Source of the DNA: Moniliella sp. 'wahieum'
Lineage: Eukaryota > Basidiomycota > Moniliellomycetes > Moniliellales > Moniliellaceae
DNA length: 64,000 nt
Assembly (NCBI GenBank): GCA_003971905.1
Contig: RSEE01000031.1
Coordinates: 186,001-250,000, forward strand
Reading direction: 5' to 3'
In this document: positions 12,101 through 22,863 of the stretch, piece by piece
Numbering within the stretch: the first letter of the stretch is position 1
Layout of the letters: every line of letters begins with the position of its first letter
Made by a program: the position numbers and the translations under genes
Notes under the pieces: generated by a model
What the model saw: the letters and a program-made list of their open reading frames with translations, nothing else
What the model was told of the DNA's origin: nothing
Database searches by the model: none

Positions 12101-13002
12101 CACCAAAGAGGCGATCTTCATAGATGGCTCGTACCAGCAATCGGTAGCGTCCAGGTTGTAGGGTGATCGCATGGGCCGACGCAAACGCTGCATCTGACAA
12201 CGACTCGTAAGCAGTGTGGGCATTCACTTTGTCTTCCTCGACAGAGGGAGGATGGTTGACAAGATCGATCCCACCGCCCACATCTCCCGCCGAGTACACG
12301 TCTGCTGTGTACCATCCAACACGCATCGGCTCCTCTGGATGTGCTGCGCCCAGACCCAGTCATCCTCAGGTACCAAGGCAAAGTAAGTAGCACGATCCAA
12401 GAGGAAGAGATAGGTGCCAGATGCATCAACCGATACGTTTGTTGCTGCCGATGCTTGCCACTGCAATGCAGCCCAGCCGACGGCGGCACGAACAGCCCTC
12501 CAAGGTGCATGAGGGTAAGCTACGCTCAGCGTATCGTCGACGAAGGGAGAAAACAGGTCCCTGGCCCAACTACGTGCCTATGCCCAAGACCACACTCTGC
12601 TGCAGGCGATGCACAGGAGGGCCGAGGGCGCGCACTCTTTACCCCTGTTGAGGTGGCCGTTATCTCGCAAGCCGCAATTAGGCCGTCCTGGGCCCAAGCA
12701 TACGCGCTTGGCACGCTCATCCGCATCGCGAGCAAAGCAGCCTCGTTGGCGAAGGCCAAAGCTGGATGGGCGCCCAGGGCGCTTCACGCATGCCAGCCGC
12801 CAGTGGTCCCAAAACGGTCCAGTTGGATCCAAGGAGAGCGGCCCCTCGACTGTGTCAGTGGACGAGGAGGGGACGGGGTAGCAGTAGAGATTGATGGAGG
12901 GGGCGCGATCGGCCACTGAGAGGGTGTAGCGCGCACCGCCTCTAGCGCCAGCCAGCCGGCCAGGACGAGGCGTCGGCATGCGCCGCGTGCCACGAAGCGC
13001 AT
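9128..13002 (-). CDS. Secreted S9-like (prolyl oligopeptidase-type) alpha/beta hydrolase
   Basis: Large, probably extracellular serine hydrolase. Start at 13002 (MRFVARGACRRLVLAGWLAL) gives a signal-peptide-like N-terminus. A beta-rich N-terminal half with many short strands runs to about 11400. The catalytic domain shows the nucleophile elbow GGHSNGGQG (about 11200), the Asp loop HDDNVP (about 10945) and the His region GRGHYWDD (about 10790), in the order expected for family S9. Introns fit at about 10811-10861 and at 9186..9249 (GTAAGT donor, CTGAC branch, CCCAG acceptor). Splicing the latter adds a short Trp-rich tail, WFTNTWSWADETSWLNPT, ending at 9128. At least five frameshifts occur, for example near 12765, 12470, 11350, 11150 and 10900. 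At roughly 1,200 residues it matches long uncharacterised fungal S9-like proteins; the substrate is unknown. Confidence 0.72.
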
Positions 13003-13390
13003 AGTAGTCGATAGATGCGCCTCGCTCAATCTTGCTATCGCCGCAAGCGATCAGCGCCCGATGGTCGTGAATCTGGGTAGGAGATGTGACGGCTGCGTAT
13101 ATGAGGAGCGGCGTAGAGAGTCATCGATTCAAACACTGCGTATTAGTGTGGGGCCAGAGTGCTGGTCAGCTGACCTCAGCAGCTCAGCCTATTGACAGAG
13201 GGGGCTATGGATGTTTCCGGCCGGGCGTAGGCTAATGTTAATGGGCATGCTTTTAACCCCAAAAAACAAAGGCAGGGGAGATACAAGTACAGACGTTGTG
13301 CTCAGGCGATGGCGGCCAGGCCGTCGTTTTGGGGGAACGTTTGGAGGAAACAAGGGCCGAAGACTGGTTCAACAATGCGGATCCCCACAC
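13003..13390. other. Intergenic: hydrolase promoter and homocitrate synthase 3' flank
   Basis: Tandem arrangement on the minus strand. No TATA box or other clear element and no coding sequence recognised. Confidence 0.45.
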
Positions 13391-14781
13391 TCAGGCCTCA
13401 ATCGCACCAGCTCGGTGCTGCTCAAAGAGCTTCTTGAAGACCTTGTCGGACGTCATGTCGTGGCCTGCCTGAATGCCACGGTGGTACACACGCAGGATCA
13501 CATCCACGTCTTCCACCGATTGGGGGCGCACGTCGGCCAGCTGCTTGATCTTGACCGTGGCGTCCTTGACCTGGTCGTCGCTCATGTCCAGCTCGAGCTG
13601 CTGAGCACGCGACTTGACCGCATTCCACCCCGTCAGCCGTGAGCCAATCGAGACATACCGGCTCATGCCAAAGTCTTCGGGGCGGAGAATCTCGTAGGTA
13701 GAAGGGTTGGCCAAGATGGCCTTGGCGTGGATACCTGCCTTGTGGGTAAATGCACAAGCACCAGTCACGTAGTTGTTGAACGGTACTTGCACTTCGACCG
13801 CTTCCGCGACCAGGTTCTCCACCTCACGCAGTGCCTTAAGGTTGTACTTGGACATCACGTACTCCCGGTCTGCCGTGTACATCCGGGCAATGAAACCGCC
13901 CAGCGAAGGGATACCATTCCGTTCGCCGATGCCGAGAACGGAGGTGTCGACGTGGGTGGCGCCAGCTTCGAGAGCAGTGTACGCGTTGGCAATAGCGCAC
14001 CCCGTGTCGTTGTGGAAGTGGCACTCAATGTCGCAGCTGACCACACCACGGAGAGTGCGGACCAAGTCGTACACTTGTCGAGGGTTGGCTACGCCAACCG
14101 TGTCGGCAATACCAACACGGTTGACACCGACCTTGTCGACGGCTTGGTAGATCGACAGGAGGTCGACCAGGTCGGAACGGAACGAGTCTTCCGTCGAAAA
14201 CCGGATCTCAATGCCGTGCGACTTGACGTAGTTGATCACCTCAATTGCCTTCTTGGTAATGTAGGTCATGTCCTTGCCGTGCGAGTATTCGCGGAGGAAC
14301 TTGGACGTGCCCATGACTACGTCCACACCGTCGACACCTGTCTCGACTGCAATTCGGGCATCGTCCATGTGGCAACGAATGTGGGTGAGGACCTTGGTCT
14401 TGAGCCCGAGCTTGCAGATGGCCTCGCAGTCTGCACGACTCTGCTCTGATGCGGCAGGGAGGTGAGCTCAATGCAGTCCACGCCGAAGGCATCCAAGGCC
14501 TTGGCAATCTTGATCTTGGTCGCCGTGTCGAAGAAGGCGTTGGCAAATTGCTCGCCCTCACGCAGAGTCGACTCGATGATCTTGAAGTTGCTCACATTCG
14601 ACAAAAAGTCGGAAGCGCGGTTGGAAAACGGCTGAGTCGAAAAGTCCTTGCCTGCAGCGACGCTGCTGATGGGCGTTTCAAGGGCAACATGACCGGCAGT
14701 CTGGCCATTGGCTTGTTGGACGCGGCCCTCCGTAGCAGCGCTGGAGGGGCACTGGGTTGGTTCTTGGGCAGCGGAAGGCAT
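13391..14781 (-). CDS. LYS20: Homocitrate synthase (first step of alpha-aminoadipate lysine biosynthesis)
   Basis: Condenses acetyl-CoA with 2-oxoglutarate to homocitrate, committing carbon to the fungal lysine pathway. Start at 14781 ([19 protein letters not shown]). The DRE-TIM metallolyase core is plain: [19 protein letters not shown] (active-site Arg and Glu), [23 protein letters not shown], the metal-binding [23 protein letters not shown] and the HKAGIHAKA segment. The protein ends [10 protein letters not shown] at 13391. A single C is missing near 14457 (ACCTCCCTG where TSPAASEQS is expected), which splits an otherwise unbroken sequence of about 464 residues, normal for Lys20/Lys21. Whether it is the Lys20 or Lys21 type cannot be said from one copy. 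Lysine feedback inhibition is known for the family but no determinant was checked here. Confidence 0.95.
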
Positions 14782-16498
14782 GGCGGGAGTAGGAGCAAAG
14801 AGAAGAGGGTGGGGATGGGATCCTGGGTTACAAGCGGGAAGCACTCGAGCCAGGCACCTAAATACTTCACATCGGCACCCCGCTGCCGAGTCGCCGAGTC
14901 GCCGCGTTTTTTTTCCGTCGACATTTTCGCCATTATACATCTCCGCGCTCTCAGAGGTCCGAAGCGTAGTTATAGTTACGTCTTACTGCCATGGTCTTGG
15001 CGGGGCGTGTGAGATTCTGAGCGCTGAGGCTCAGCCGCCTGCCCTGAGCGGCTTGAAGCTTGAAGTGACTTCAGCACGGCAAAGGTGTTTTTATTTTCTC
15101 TCCTTTTTTCTGCATTATTTTTTCTTTGTTTCTGTGACTCGTGACTAATTATTGCTGGGAACTAGTTGACGGCTAGCTTCAGGCGGAATTGAATTCATCT
15201 CGCGTTCTCCCGCTGGGGAAGTGCCTGTGGCCGCACCACCTCTGCGCACCACTCATCGAGTCACAACCCCAGCGAGCTTCAAGCTTCAAGCTTCAGGGAA
15301 GCCTCAAGCTTGACTATGACTCGGTTGAACAACTCGATGAACTTTAGCGCCTTGAGACTGAGTGTTTGTTATACGCTTCCTCGGTTCAACGTTCAACATT
15401 CTACAGGAATGTCCACTAGTCCACTCCCCAGCCCGAATCAGGTTGCCGCAGAAGCAGCCTGGCCACACTCACGTCATTGCACCACTGTCGCCTCACTTGG
15501 CCCAATAAACGCACGAGTCACATGTTGTGGGCCGATGGTGTGTTGTCACGCGCTGGAAGCCGCTTTTTGCCGGTCGTTCGCTGACTCGATTCCATTTGCT
15601 TACAAACGTAAGCTGGCACAGACGAAACATAGGCTTCGCCCACCAATCCGGCATTTGGTGTTTGCCGATGCTGCTCAGTGTAGTCACCCGGTCACGAGAG
15701 TATCTCGTGTCGGAGGCCGAAGATGGAGTAGCGGCTGGCAGGACCTTCTTTCTGATCCCCGTCGCCCCGCGTTTTCAAATTGAAGTAGCGCGAGTGGATG
15801 GGATGGAACTGGTGGGCATGCAGGTGGATGACGAACGAAAAAGACCATATCGGCTTACTCCACGGTAGTAGAGCCTTCATGCAATGGCAGCTATAATAGT
15901 CCTTTCCAGTGGTCCCGGTCAATGTATTTGGAGTGGCAAAAAATGCATGGCTGTGTTGCGTTGACTCACAGGGTGGCTCGTGCGCTTGGGGCTAAGGTTC
16001 CGCCAACGTCGAACCTATAAGCTGCAGTCTTGTTCCTCAATCGCAGGACCCGCCGTCAACGTCAGGTTGTCTATTAGTACTTAGTAGTGATGCAAGTGAT
16101 GTGCGTTGTGGAAGACCATCTTCAGGGTCCCTGGGTGTCAGGCTCGCTCACGCGCTCACGCCATGCTAGGGGCCCTTGGCCCACTAGGCCCGTATGAGCA
16201 CTATGGCATGATTAATGATTCTCGAGATCTTGTGTCCATCACCTCTCGACTGTGCCCCCTTCCTCCTGAGGCCTGAGGTACTTAAGTATATTGTTACCTC
16301 CGTCCGTCCATAGATGCATTCCATCTGGGATCTGCTCCCTTTCCTCCATCTCACGTTTCCTGACGCTGGTCACATATCACACCCGTAGCCCTTCCGCCGC
16401 GTCATCGTTACCATCAACTTTCGCACCATTATACTTTAGGGAGCAAAACGGCTCTTGCGAGGCGCCTCTCCTAGTCATGGCGACACGAGCCAAAAAAG
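14782..16498. other. Long intergenic region with short dispersed repeats
   Basis: About 1.7 kb without a recognisable gene. Near 15015-15045 lies GAGCGCTGAGGCTCAG, akin to the words at 48.1-48.3 kb. TTGAAGCTTGAAG at about 15053-15065 and three overlapping AGCTTCA units at about 15279-15297 form short inverted repeats. Nothing coding is supported. Confidence 0.5.
16492..16497 (-). terminator. RNA polymerase III T6 terminator of tRNA-Met
   Basis: Run of six T on the minus strand beginning two bases past the tRNA 3' end. Confidence 0.8.
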
Positions 16499-16603
16499 TG
16501 CTTCGTGCCAGGCTCGAACTGGCGACCTCAGGATTACGTGGCTGGACCACTCACATGCGGACACATATGAGACCTGCGCGCTAGCCAACTGCGCCAACGA
16601 AGC
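16499..16603 (-). tRNA. tRNA-Met (CAT), elongator, with a 31-nt intron
   Basis: Perfect seven-base acceptor stem (GCTTCGT with ACGAAGC, discriminator A), D arm GCGC/GCGC, anticodon arm CAGGT-CTCATAA-TCCTG with the T-T at 31-39 seen in yeast elongator tRNA-Met, and T arm GCCAG-TTCGAGC-CTGGC. A 31-nt intron lies after position 37 in the anticodon loop. The A1-U72-type initiator features are absent, so it is the elongator. Confidence 0.93.
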
Positions 16604-17159
16604 CGTTAGTCTTGAGCGCCTTGCTCTGAATAGAATGGGCGCCGAAATGGTCCAGCGCTCTGCACAATCCGTTCAACCCAATTGCCACCCCATTGCCACC
16701 CCGGTTGAGTACACTGAGTATGGAGTGAGTCTCAACAACCGGTTGGCCAAGTATAAAAACCGGCATAAATCCCGCCGTAGCGCCATCCAGGGACCCAGCT
16801 GCTGGCGGCAGTGGAAACGACAGTGGGCGGTCGCGGGTCCAGCCCCATCTTCTACCAGCTTTGCTCCAATGACGAGTTACTACTGACGTTCTTCATCCAA
16901 GCGAAAACGTTGATGCCCTGCCTCCCCGTACAACCCACAGAACAAAAACGGCATATAAACAACAGCATAATGCCAGACATGGCAGGCGGGTTCGGCCTGC
17001 GTGCTACGAAAGGGCGTACATCGTACATGGTACAGTTGAAGCAGGGCTCAGCGCGCACCACTCACAGAAGGAACGTGGTGCAAAAGTACATCTGATTGAT
17101 GCTGGCATAATGTATTACCAGGATATTACTGGCTTGGTTGGGCTTAGGCTAGTGTTTGC
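16604..17159. other. Intergenic: upstream of tRNA-Met, downstream of the ABC transporter
   Basis: Contains a word repeated with one change (CAATTGCCACCCC / CATTGCCACCCCG, about 16679-16702). No gene recognised. Confidence 0.45.
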
Positions 17160-20100
17160 TCAAGTTGCGGTGTCTCTGCAATCATCATGACGGCAGCGCG
17201 GCAACACGAGCTTACTACCCCCCCTTCCACCCCCGCATCTTCCGCATCTCTTATCATGGGCCATGCGCACCAGTGTGTCGAACACGCCCGAGCGCTTGGC
17301 AAGAGTACGGAAAGCGCCGCCCTCCTTGTCAATCAAGTTGGCGGGCGTATCAAACTCCACCACCTCCCCAGCCCGCAGCACCAGTACACGATCGAAATCG
17401 ACAATGGTCGTGAGTCGGTGAGCAATGACCAGGACCACATGGCCTTGGAACCGGTCGCGGATCACCTGCTGGATGGCTTGGTCCGAGTCAAAGTCAACGC
17501 TCGCTGTGGCCTCGTCGGCAATGACGATTGGTTGTGGGAGAGCAAGGCGCGGGCCATGGCAAGCAATTGGCGTTGGCCGTGGGACAGGTCGCTACCCCCC
17601 TCGGTTACCTGATTCGTCAGTTCCTTTGCGCTTCGTCCTCGGTCGCGACCGATTCGGTCTCGTCGCTGACCGGACGGGCAAGGCGGACCTGGACCAGGGC
17701 ATTGAGACAGGCCTCGTCCGTGTAGCGCTGGAACGGATCCAGGTTTTCACGGACAGTGCCTTGGAACAGGACCGTCTCTGAGGGATGTAGGATACGCGCG
17801 CGCGTACATCGTGCACGCCCACCGACCGAATATCAATCCCTTCAATCGAGATGGACCCTTTGAAGATCGACAAATCGGAGCAACGCACTGGCACACGTTG
17901 CTCTTGCCACTGCCCGTTGTCCCCACAATCCCAATTTTCTCCCCAGGACGCGTCTCAAACGAAACGCCTTTCAGGACGGGATCAAACGTAGGATCGTAGC
18001 GCAACCAGACATTGTCAAACTTGATCGTCGCTGCCTTGGAGGGCCATGCAGCGGGAGGCGGATGGTCCACCATCGTCTCGGGCGGCTCATGAGGAATGTT
18101 CGGAGGCAGGTAATCCACGATCCGCTCGATCGAAGTCAATTCTTGCTCCAAGTTGGACCATCGACGCGAAAGCCAGTAGCAACTTTGGGTAAAGTTGGTC
18201 GCTTGCGTGATCGCAATCGCCGCTACACCCGGGTGCACAGCACCGAGAAGCGCAAGAAGTTGAGTAGCCAACACCGAGAGGGCGCCCATAAAGTCCACCC
18301 GCACCAACAGCCACGAATTGCACATCCACCAGGCGTAGTGGTACGCGTTGGAACGGTCCACCAGGCCACACATAGTCTTGCAGTGTCGCCTCGGCCGAAT
18401 AGGCACGAATAGTGATGCTCCCCTTGAGCGCTTCTCCGTACGCACTGTACACAGGCGAACGCGACACGCTGTCCAACCGCCGACAATCCCGCGAAGCCTT
18501 GATGTACACCGAAGTGACTGCCAAGACAAGGTCAGCAATTCGCAAAGGCACGCAGACGAAAGGAAAGGCAACACTCACTCTTGGAGTACAGCCAAACCAG
18601 CGCCAGCGCTGGGAGCGTGAAAGAGGGCAGGGTAGCCATCAAGGCACCAAATGCGGTCAAAAAGGAAAATCCCTGATCGAGAACTTGCATAGCCGAGTCG
18701 AGCAGGCCGCCATCGAGGGAGGAAACGTCCTTGGCAAAGCGATTGAGGATCTGCCCCGACGGAGTAGAATCGAGCCATCGCGTCGTAGCGCGCGAGACCG
18801 AGGCGAGCATTTGACGGAACATGGTACGCGAGGCACGATACGCAACGAAATAACAGAGCGCACTGTATGACAGCAACCCCAGGCTCGAGATGAGGGAGAT
18901 GAGCCCATAAATCAACACATAGGGAAGTGGGTTGGACTCGGCCGGAGGCAACCAGTCCAAGGGACCACCTTGAACCCCCACATTCCCAGTCCGCATGACA
19001 AGAGTGACAAGCGAAGGTGTGAACCAATGGAGCGAGCGGACAATAGTAGTCGGGGCCTGAAGTTCCAAGGCACCCACTGTCTTGGAGACATGACCCCCTT
19101 CGGCCCAATAGGCAAGCCAGACCGTCGCGCCCAGATCAATCAATTTGGCCAGAAGCAGCGTAAGCATGACGAGGCCAAGGAAAAAGTAACCGCATGCGCG
19201 CAGGTATACGGCATACGTAGCGAACTTGACGCTGCCGCTGCGGACCAGTTCCTGACTGACAATCTTTTGTTGATGCTGGGATGGGGCGGGTGTGGTGGCA
19301 TCATTGCTTGCGGCCTGCACGTCTTCGAGGGCAGTGGCATCCTCCGTTTCCCCTCGAGCACGAAGCTCATCCGCTGCATCCTCACAGCCGTCTCCTCTAC
19401 TGCAATCTCGACGTTCGCGTCTTCATCCTCCCTCTTCTGTTGCGTGGAGGTCGACGCCTCCAAAATTTGGGCTTCGGGGAGATGACCTTCCTTTTGCAGC
19501 TGGGCGACGGAACCTTGGGCCACAACGCGGCCACCATCCAACTTGATTGCCCTCTGGGCAATCGTCACGGCCGCAGGCACATGGTGCGTGGCCAGAAGCA
19601 CACACCGATTGGCAAACAAGGGTCCCGCCAACGTCTTGACCAACTCGGCGCCCGTATGAGCATCCACAGCGGACAAAACGTCGTCCAACAGGACCGTTCG
19701 AGCACGCGAGTACGCCGCCCGAGCCAAAGCCACACGAGCTTTCTGCCCACCCGAGAGCGAGATGCCGCCCTCGCCAATCTCTTGCAGATCCTTGTCCTCC
19801 CAGATCTCAATGTCAGGCAGCAGACACGTAGCCCCAAGGCCGCTTGGTACCGTTCCTCATCCACCGGGCCCGGCGTACCAAAGAGGATGTTGTCACGGAT
19901 CGAGGCCTGTTGCAGCCAGGGCGCTTGGGCACAGTAGGCATCCCCCCCGTCAAGCCTGTCACCGGATCACGCACAAACGCCTTTTTAGCCGTCATGGTCG
20001 ACAAACTTCCTTCCAAAACTCGCGTCTCTCCCAACAAGGCCAGAAGAAGCATCGACTTTCCGCTCCCCGTGGGGCCATACACCAATGTCAGTCCAGGTTC

Positions 20101-22517
20101 CACCGACAGCGTCACGTCTCGCAGCTCAAACAGAGCCTCGGGCGCAATGGACGGGGCCTTGCTCGTGCTTGGGCTGGTACCAGGACTGGTTCCTGCACTC
20201 GTGCCGGCCGATGTAGGCGTCAGTGCTTCCGACGGCGGAGGGGGCTGCGACTGAGTCGCCCCGTACGACTGGGCCTTTTGGTTGGCGAGTTTGGCGCGGA
20301 GGTACGTTGCGAGAGAGTGCGGTGGCGGCTGGGACGAGCTTTGCTGTACCACCGGCTGTCGGACTGTCGATGTGGGCCACTTCCAGCCAAAGGTAGCGTC
20401 CGAGCACTTGATCTCGTCCTTGGGTCCAAGAGTCCGAAGCTCAATCGCCTCGTCTCGGGTTGCGATGCCCAGAGGAACTTCCTCACGGTTAAGGAAGGTG
20501 TGAATTCGAGTGGTCGATACACGCAGTGTCACAATTTCACTTGCCAACGAGGGGATCGCCCGCATCGGCCGGGACAGACGAGCGTACAGGTTCAGTGCCG
20601 TAAAGGCGATGGGAACCGTAAGCTGATGGCCCGCCACAAGAGTGTAGGAGCTAAATGCGGTCACGGCCACAAGGGCAGGGACCAGTGTCCAGAGGAACTG
20701 GGTGGCGCAATTGGCCAGTTGGGTGGCCAGTTTGAGCTTCATCTCGGACCCACGCTGCTCGTCGATCCGCTCTACAAACAGGCTAGAGAGGGCAAGCAGC
20801 TTGAGGGCCTTAAGTGACGAGACATACTCACTCAAACTCGTCATACGAGCATCCCGAGCTGCACTGAGGCGTCGAGTTAAATTGAGTTGGATCCGTAGTA
20901 GAACCGACTGGACGGGAAACGCGAGCAGGAGGATAGCCGCACCGGAGAACGCCGACCAGCCAAGAAGGTTGTAAAGCAGTGTCAGGGACAAAGCAATTTC
21001 CAGAGGGGTCGAGTAGATGGCGGAGATGTGCCAGAGGAAGATGGCAACCAATTGCATATCGACGGCCAAAAGCGAAACTGCCTGACCGACTCCGGCGCCT
21101 CGTGAAGAAGGAGTGCGCTCCTTGAGTGAGTCCGAGGCATCGACTTGACTGCGCTCTCGGAGTGCCTTACGGTAGATCTCGCCGGTCAACTGGGAGCGAA
21201 TACGCATGGTGCCACGTCGAGCAAAGAAGAAACGGTTGAGGTCGAGCTGACTGTTTGCAATGCCTAATACCACCCCCCAACAGCCGCAAGATAGGCTTCT
21301 TTCCGGCTACGTTCGCCTGAAATGCCCTCGAGCACGCGTTGGAGAACGATGGGCTGTGCGTACTGGGTCAAAAAGCTCAACGTCTACGGGGAGGAGCAAA
21401 GTCAGTGGTACTGCTAGACGATAGGAGGAAGAGGATTTGGCACGAACCGTCAAGACAAAGTCCATAATCAGGTCGCGGCGGTTAACCAGTGCGATTCGCC
21501 ACCAGATGGACGTTCCCTTGGGAAACATGTCCCACACGGGCATCAAGAACTTGGTCAGAGTGGGGGTGGAGACATTCCAAATGTTGTCCCCCTTCAAGCC
21601 TACGCCACTGGGCAGCGACCCAATTTTGATCAGCGGGGCGACCCACGAATTGCTCATCCACTGCCACAACGTGCACACCTCATCCGGAGCAGGGAACTTG
21701 TACGCCTCGCGATCGTACGCAACTTGGGCCAACTTTTCGCCTGGGTGCTGAACCGGGATGCCGAGTGTGCGGGCGACAAGAGGCGAGTAGGCAAAGAGAG
21801 GGAGTTGAAGCTGGGCAAAGAGGCTGGCCCCAATGAGAAGCAAAGAGAGGAGGGCTGGAATCAAGGCCAGGGGGAGGGGTGGGCAACCAGCACAGCGACT
21901 GGGACAAGCATGAGCGAGACGAGAAGAACCATCGAGTCGTAAGACGGGGTCGGCTGCGGGAGTAGCTCGGTGCGAGTCAATACATAGATCCATGCCAGAG
22001 CAGGAGCATAGTAGTGCGGGGGGAAGTGGAGAGGCGAGGCAGAGACGACAGGTAGGGATGCAACCCATGCGCCGAGGTACCATGCCAAGTGCACGAGCGA
22101 GGTGAGTGCCAATGTGGTGGTGATCCAGCGCGGCGGCCGGCAGCGCGGGCGGGATGGAGAGGCGACTGATGCGGCGGCAGGAGAAGAAGACGCTAAGAGA
22201 GGGGACTGCTCGTCGGACTCGCCGCCGTCGTCCGCGGGCGGGCGGGTGCGGAGGATGGCATCGGGGGTAACGGGGGGCGCGAGGGCGATCTGGAGCGCGC
22301 GCCGCACGGCGCGGACGGGGGGCGTTGGGCCGAGGGCGGCGGCGAGGACCAGGACGGCCGCAGCGGCGGCGGGCAGCTGGTCGACGGACAGGGGGCGCCC
22401 ATGCTGGGCATGGGGGCTGTGCGCGTGGTGGGCGAAGAGGAGGCGCGGCGGCCGGCAGCCGGTGGGAGGTGCGGCCGAGGAAGCGCACGCGATGCGCCGC
22501 TCGCCGCACGGCCGCAT
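17160..22517 (-). CDS. ABCC-family (MRP/Yor1-type) full ABC transporter
   Basis: ATP-driven exporter or vacuolar transporter of conjugates or drugs, two membrane domains and two nucleotide-binding domains in one chain. Start is placed at 22517 (MRPCGERRIACA), followed by hydrophobic segments of a TMD0-like region (about 22100-21750), then KFPAPDEVCTLWQW and TMD1. NBD1 has Walker A GPTGSGKS (about 20060), signature LSGGQKARVALARA (about 19750) and Walker B VLLDDVLSAVDAH. TMD2 runs about 19200-18580. NBD2 has Walker A GTTGSGKS (about 17930), SHGQRQ, IADEATAS and VIAHRLTTI. Introns fit at 21384..21447 and 18518..18578 (GTGAGT donor). The LSGGQKAR and degenerate linker are typical of subfamily C. 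At least eight frameshifts (for example near 21890, 21280, 19950, 19840 and 17770) break an otherwise complete gene of about 1,700 codons. The C-terminal frame is uncertain; the stop may be at 17144 or 17160. Confidence 0.87.
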
Positions 22518-22863
22518 GCAATATGCACCTGCAAGGCAACCGCAGGCGACAGGCGAGTGCCCGTCGGGCGTTTGGTTTGCTGCACGGAGCCATGCTGCGA
22601 CAGGCGCCGTCACATGTGACGTCAGGGACAGTGTGTCACGTGTGCAGCCCAGGCACACGCTCCGCCACGCCTCGGCTCCGGCGGCTCTGCCGCGGACATA
22701 AGCATCATGCATCAGCATGCAATTCCACCCGCTCCACCGCTGCGCGAGCAGTACGTAAGCAACCGCCCCGCTACGTAGGTGGAATCTACATTGATATTGG
22801 CCCAGCACAGCATGCGCCCTCGCTTCGCGGCCCCTCGTCTGCTCCCTCTTCTGCTCCCCCGCC
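22518..22863. promoter_or_regulatory. Divergent promoter between ABC transporter and kinesin genes
   Basis: 346 bp shared by two divergent genes. It contains the perfect 12-bp palindrome GTCACATGTGAC at 22609-22620, followed at once by GTCAGGGACAGTG and TGTCACGTGTG. E-box-type CANNTG words of this form bind bHLH factors in fungi; binding here is inference. Confidence 0.45.
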
